A stretch of DNA of 22,710 nt, from assembly GCA_007134725.1 (NCBI GenBank), contig SLKF01000175.1, forward strand, positions 1 to 22,710, given 5' to 3'. Below are positions 21,312 to 22,710 of the stretch, piece after piece. Position numbers and translations under genes: made by a program. The notes beneath the pieces are model-generated. The model saw only the letters and a list, made by a program, of their open reading frames with translations, ran no database searches and had not been told where the DNA came from. Position 1 is the first letter of the stretch. The number at the start of each line of letters is the position of its first letter. Source of the DNA: Clostridiales bacterium. Its GTDB lineage: Bacteria > Bacillota > Clostridia > Peptostreptococcales > T1SED10-28.

Positions 21312-22710
21312 TTAGGATATGCTGTACTTTTTCATTTTTCGATAAATGGTTGCTTGCCCAATGCCCAGTCTTTTTGCCGCTTCATTGATACTCCCGCAAT
21401 GGGCCAAGGCTTTTTTAATCATTCTTTCTTCCAATATTTCCAGGGGTTCTATGGTTTTATTGTCATCCTCTTTCATTTCCTTTCCCAACACCCGTTGTTG
21501 CAAATCCTCTTTATGAATTACTCGGGACTTCGAAACATTCAAGGCATACTCCATACAGTTTTCCAACTCCCGGACATTTCCGGGCCAGGAGTATTCGATC
21601 AAAATTTTCTTCGCTTCCGTGGAAAGATGTTTGGCCTCTTTCTCGAAACGTTCCTCATAGCGTCGCAGAAATACCTCTGCCAGAGACTCAATATCCTCTT
21701 TTCGTTCCCTTAAGGGCGGCAGCCTGACGGGCACCACATTTAAGCGGTAAAAAAGATCTTCCCGGAACAGCTTCTTTTTCATAAGTTCTTCTAAATCTTG
21801 GTTGGTCGCTGCAATTACCCGGACCTGTACATATTTCGCTTTGGTGGATCCTAAGGGTTCAATCACGCCGTCCTCTAAAAAGCGCAACAGCTTCACCTGC
21901 AGATTCAGGGGCATGTCTCCAATCTCATCAAGAAAAATCGTCCCTTCATGGGCTATTAGAAATTTTCCTTCTTTTCCTTTTTTATTGGCATCGGTAAAGG
22001 CTCCCGGCTCATATCCGAATAATTCACTTTCCAGTAGGGCTTCCGGGATGGACCCGCAGTTGATGGGCACAAAGTTTTTTTCCCGTCTCGGACTGGCTAG
22101 GTGAATGGCCTTGGCAAACATTTCTTTTCCCGTACCGCTTTCCCCTTGGATCAGTACCGTGGAATTCTGTTTCGCCGCCACCTTGGCAATCTTGATGGTT
22201 TCTGCTAAGGCTTTGCTCTCTCCGATAATGGAGTCAAATCCTACAAAGGCCTCTTCCCGATGAACTTCCTGGGCCATTTGATAGACGTCTTTATAGGGAC
22301 GAAAACTCAATATGCCGCCGATATCCGTTCCTTCTTTTCGAACCGGGTTGTAGTTCCCCAGAAAAAAACGTGTATTCTTTCCGTTTTTAGCCGCCAGGGG
22401 TTTGGAAATCAAGGGTTTGGCTTTATTTTTGTTGTAGGTAATTTCTTTTAAGGCTTTTTCGATTCGTTCAAAGTGTAGAAAAACCTCGGATAAGGAACGG
22501 CCTTTAAGATATTCTTCGGATTTTCCCAATAATTTTTCTGCATTTTCATTGATAAAAAGAATTTCTCCCCTGGCGTCTACACTGATGATCCCTTCGTCCA
22601 CTCCATTTAGAATGGCTTCCAATTGGATTTTCTGAATGGAAATCTGATGTTTTGATAATTCTTCCCGCATTTTACTCTCAAGAAAGTTTGCCATTTTTTC
22701 AATGAACTTC
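21312..22710 (-). CDS. PAS-AAA+ sigma-54-dependent transcriptional activator, probably 5'-truncated
   Basis: Enhancer-binding protein that opens sigma-54 promoters. Numbering from the Met at 22694: a PAS sensor domain at about 25-135 (ILNGVDEGIISVDARGEILFIN), then the AAA+ domain with Walker A GESGTGKE (184-191), Walker B IFLDE (253-257), and the sigma-54 contact loop reading GAFTDA (231-236) instead of the canonical GAFTGA. A Fis-type helix-turn-helix ends the protein (SINEAAKRLGIGQATIYRKMKKY). The reading frame stays open past that Met to the window edge (codons KFIEK precede it) and no ribosome site is visible, so more N-terminal sequence likely exists. No clear sigma-54 -24/-12 promoter was recognised nearby, so the targets are unknown. 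No convincing terminator follows the stop. Confidence 0.93.
   Translation of the reverse strand, partial: KFIEKMANFLESKMREELSKHQISIQKIQLEAILNGVDEGIISVDARGEILFINENAEKLLGKSEEYLKGRSLSEVFLHFERIEKALKEITYNKNKAKPLISKPLAAKNGKNTRFFLGNYNPVRKEGTDIGGILSFRPYKDVYQMAQEVHREEAFVGFDSIIGESKALAETIKIAKVAAKQNSTVLIQGESGTGKEMFAKAIHLASPRREKNFVPINCGSIPEALLESELFGYEPGAFTDANKKGKEGKFLIAHEGTIFLDEIGDMPLNLQVKLLRFLEDGVIEPLGSTKAKYVQVRVIAATNQDLEELMKKKLFREDLFYRLNVVPVRLPPLRERKEDIESLAEVFLRRYEERFEKEAKHLSTEAKKILIEYSWPGNVRELENCMEYALNVSKSRVIHKEDLQQRVLGKEMKEDDNKTIEPLEILEERMIKKALAHCGSINEAAKRLGIGQATIYRKMKKYSIS

Noticed and set aside
21305..21324. CAGCAT...ATGCTG hairpin at the end of the sigma-54 activator gene as terminator
   Set aside because: The stem is short, partly coding, and no T-run follows in the direction of transcription.
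1..22710. CRISPR array, prophage, transposon, toxin-antitoxin or other defence island
   Set aside because: No regularly spaced repeats with unique spacers, no transposase, integrase or phage-like genes, and no tRNA were seen. All large frames are assigned to ordinary chromosomal families.

Overview
The window looks like chromosomal DNA from an obligately anaerobic Firmicute, probably of the class Clostridia. Pointers are a pyruvate:ferredoxin oxidoreductase, a one-iron superoxide reductase, an ECF-type thiamine S-component under a TPP riboswitch, a GlnK/GlnL-like two-component pair, strong GGAGG ribosome sites with some TTG and GTG starts, and fairly AT-rich intergenic DNA. No genus can be assigned from the sequence alone. 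I see no tRNA, rRNA, CRISPR array, insertion sequence or phage gene.

Layout. Bases 1-2740 are on the plus strand: the 3' part of a MATE efflux pump, then a TPP riboswitch with terminator and thiT, then superoxide reductase. A perfect 16-bp hairpin separates these from a long minus-strand block. Read in the direction of transcription (high to low coordinates), that block has nifJ (PFOR), a GlnK/GlnL-like kinase and regulator pair, a TAXI-type TRAP transporter (binding lipoprotein, DUF1850 protein, fused permease), a DUF4392 D-glutamate-cyclase-like enzyme, and a patatin-like lipase followed by cardiolipin synthase. Divergent from nifJ is an orphan membrane histidine kinase on the plus strand (16602-18230). 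It ends at a bidirectional terminator facing a second minus-strand group: a PAS-AAA+ sigma-54 activator (running off the right edge), an ArsR-family regulator, cinA and a BaiN/HI0933-like flavoprotein.

How the parts may work together. The most coherent unit is 5709-12585. GlnK/GlnL in Bacillus respond to glutamine, characterised TAXI-TRAP systems include glutamate carriers, and DUF4392 is the catalytic domain of mammalian D-glutamate cyclase. Together they suggest a regulated uptake and processing module for glutamate, glutamine or pyroglutamate; this is inference. Decamer-phased direct repeats occur upstream of the TAXI gene and, much closer to the Bacillus GlnL site as I remember it, upstream of the orphan kinase. 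That raises the possibility that one regulator links the two loci. PFOR supplies the central pyruvate/acetyl-CoA step. Cardiolipin synthase and the patatin lipase form a two-gene lipid unit.

Many genes here have a better start than the longest open frame. Those starts were chosen from Shine-Dalgarno spacing and are explained gene by gene.
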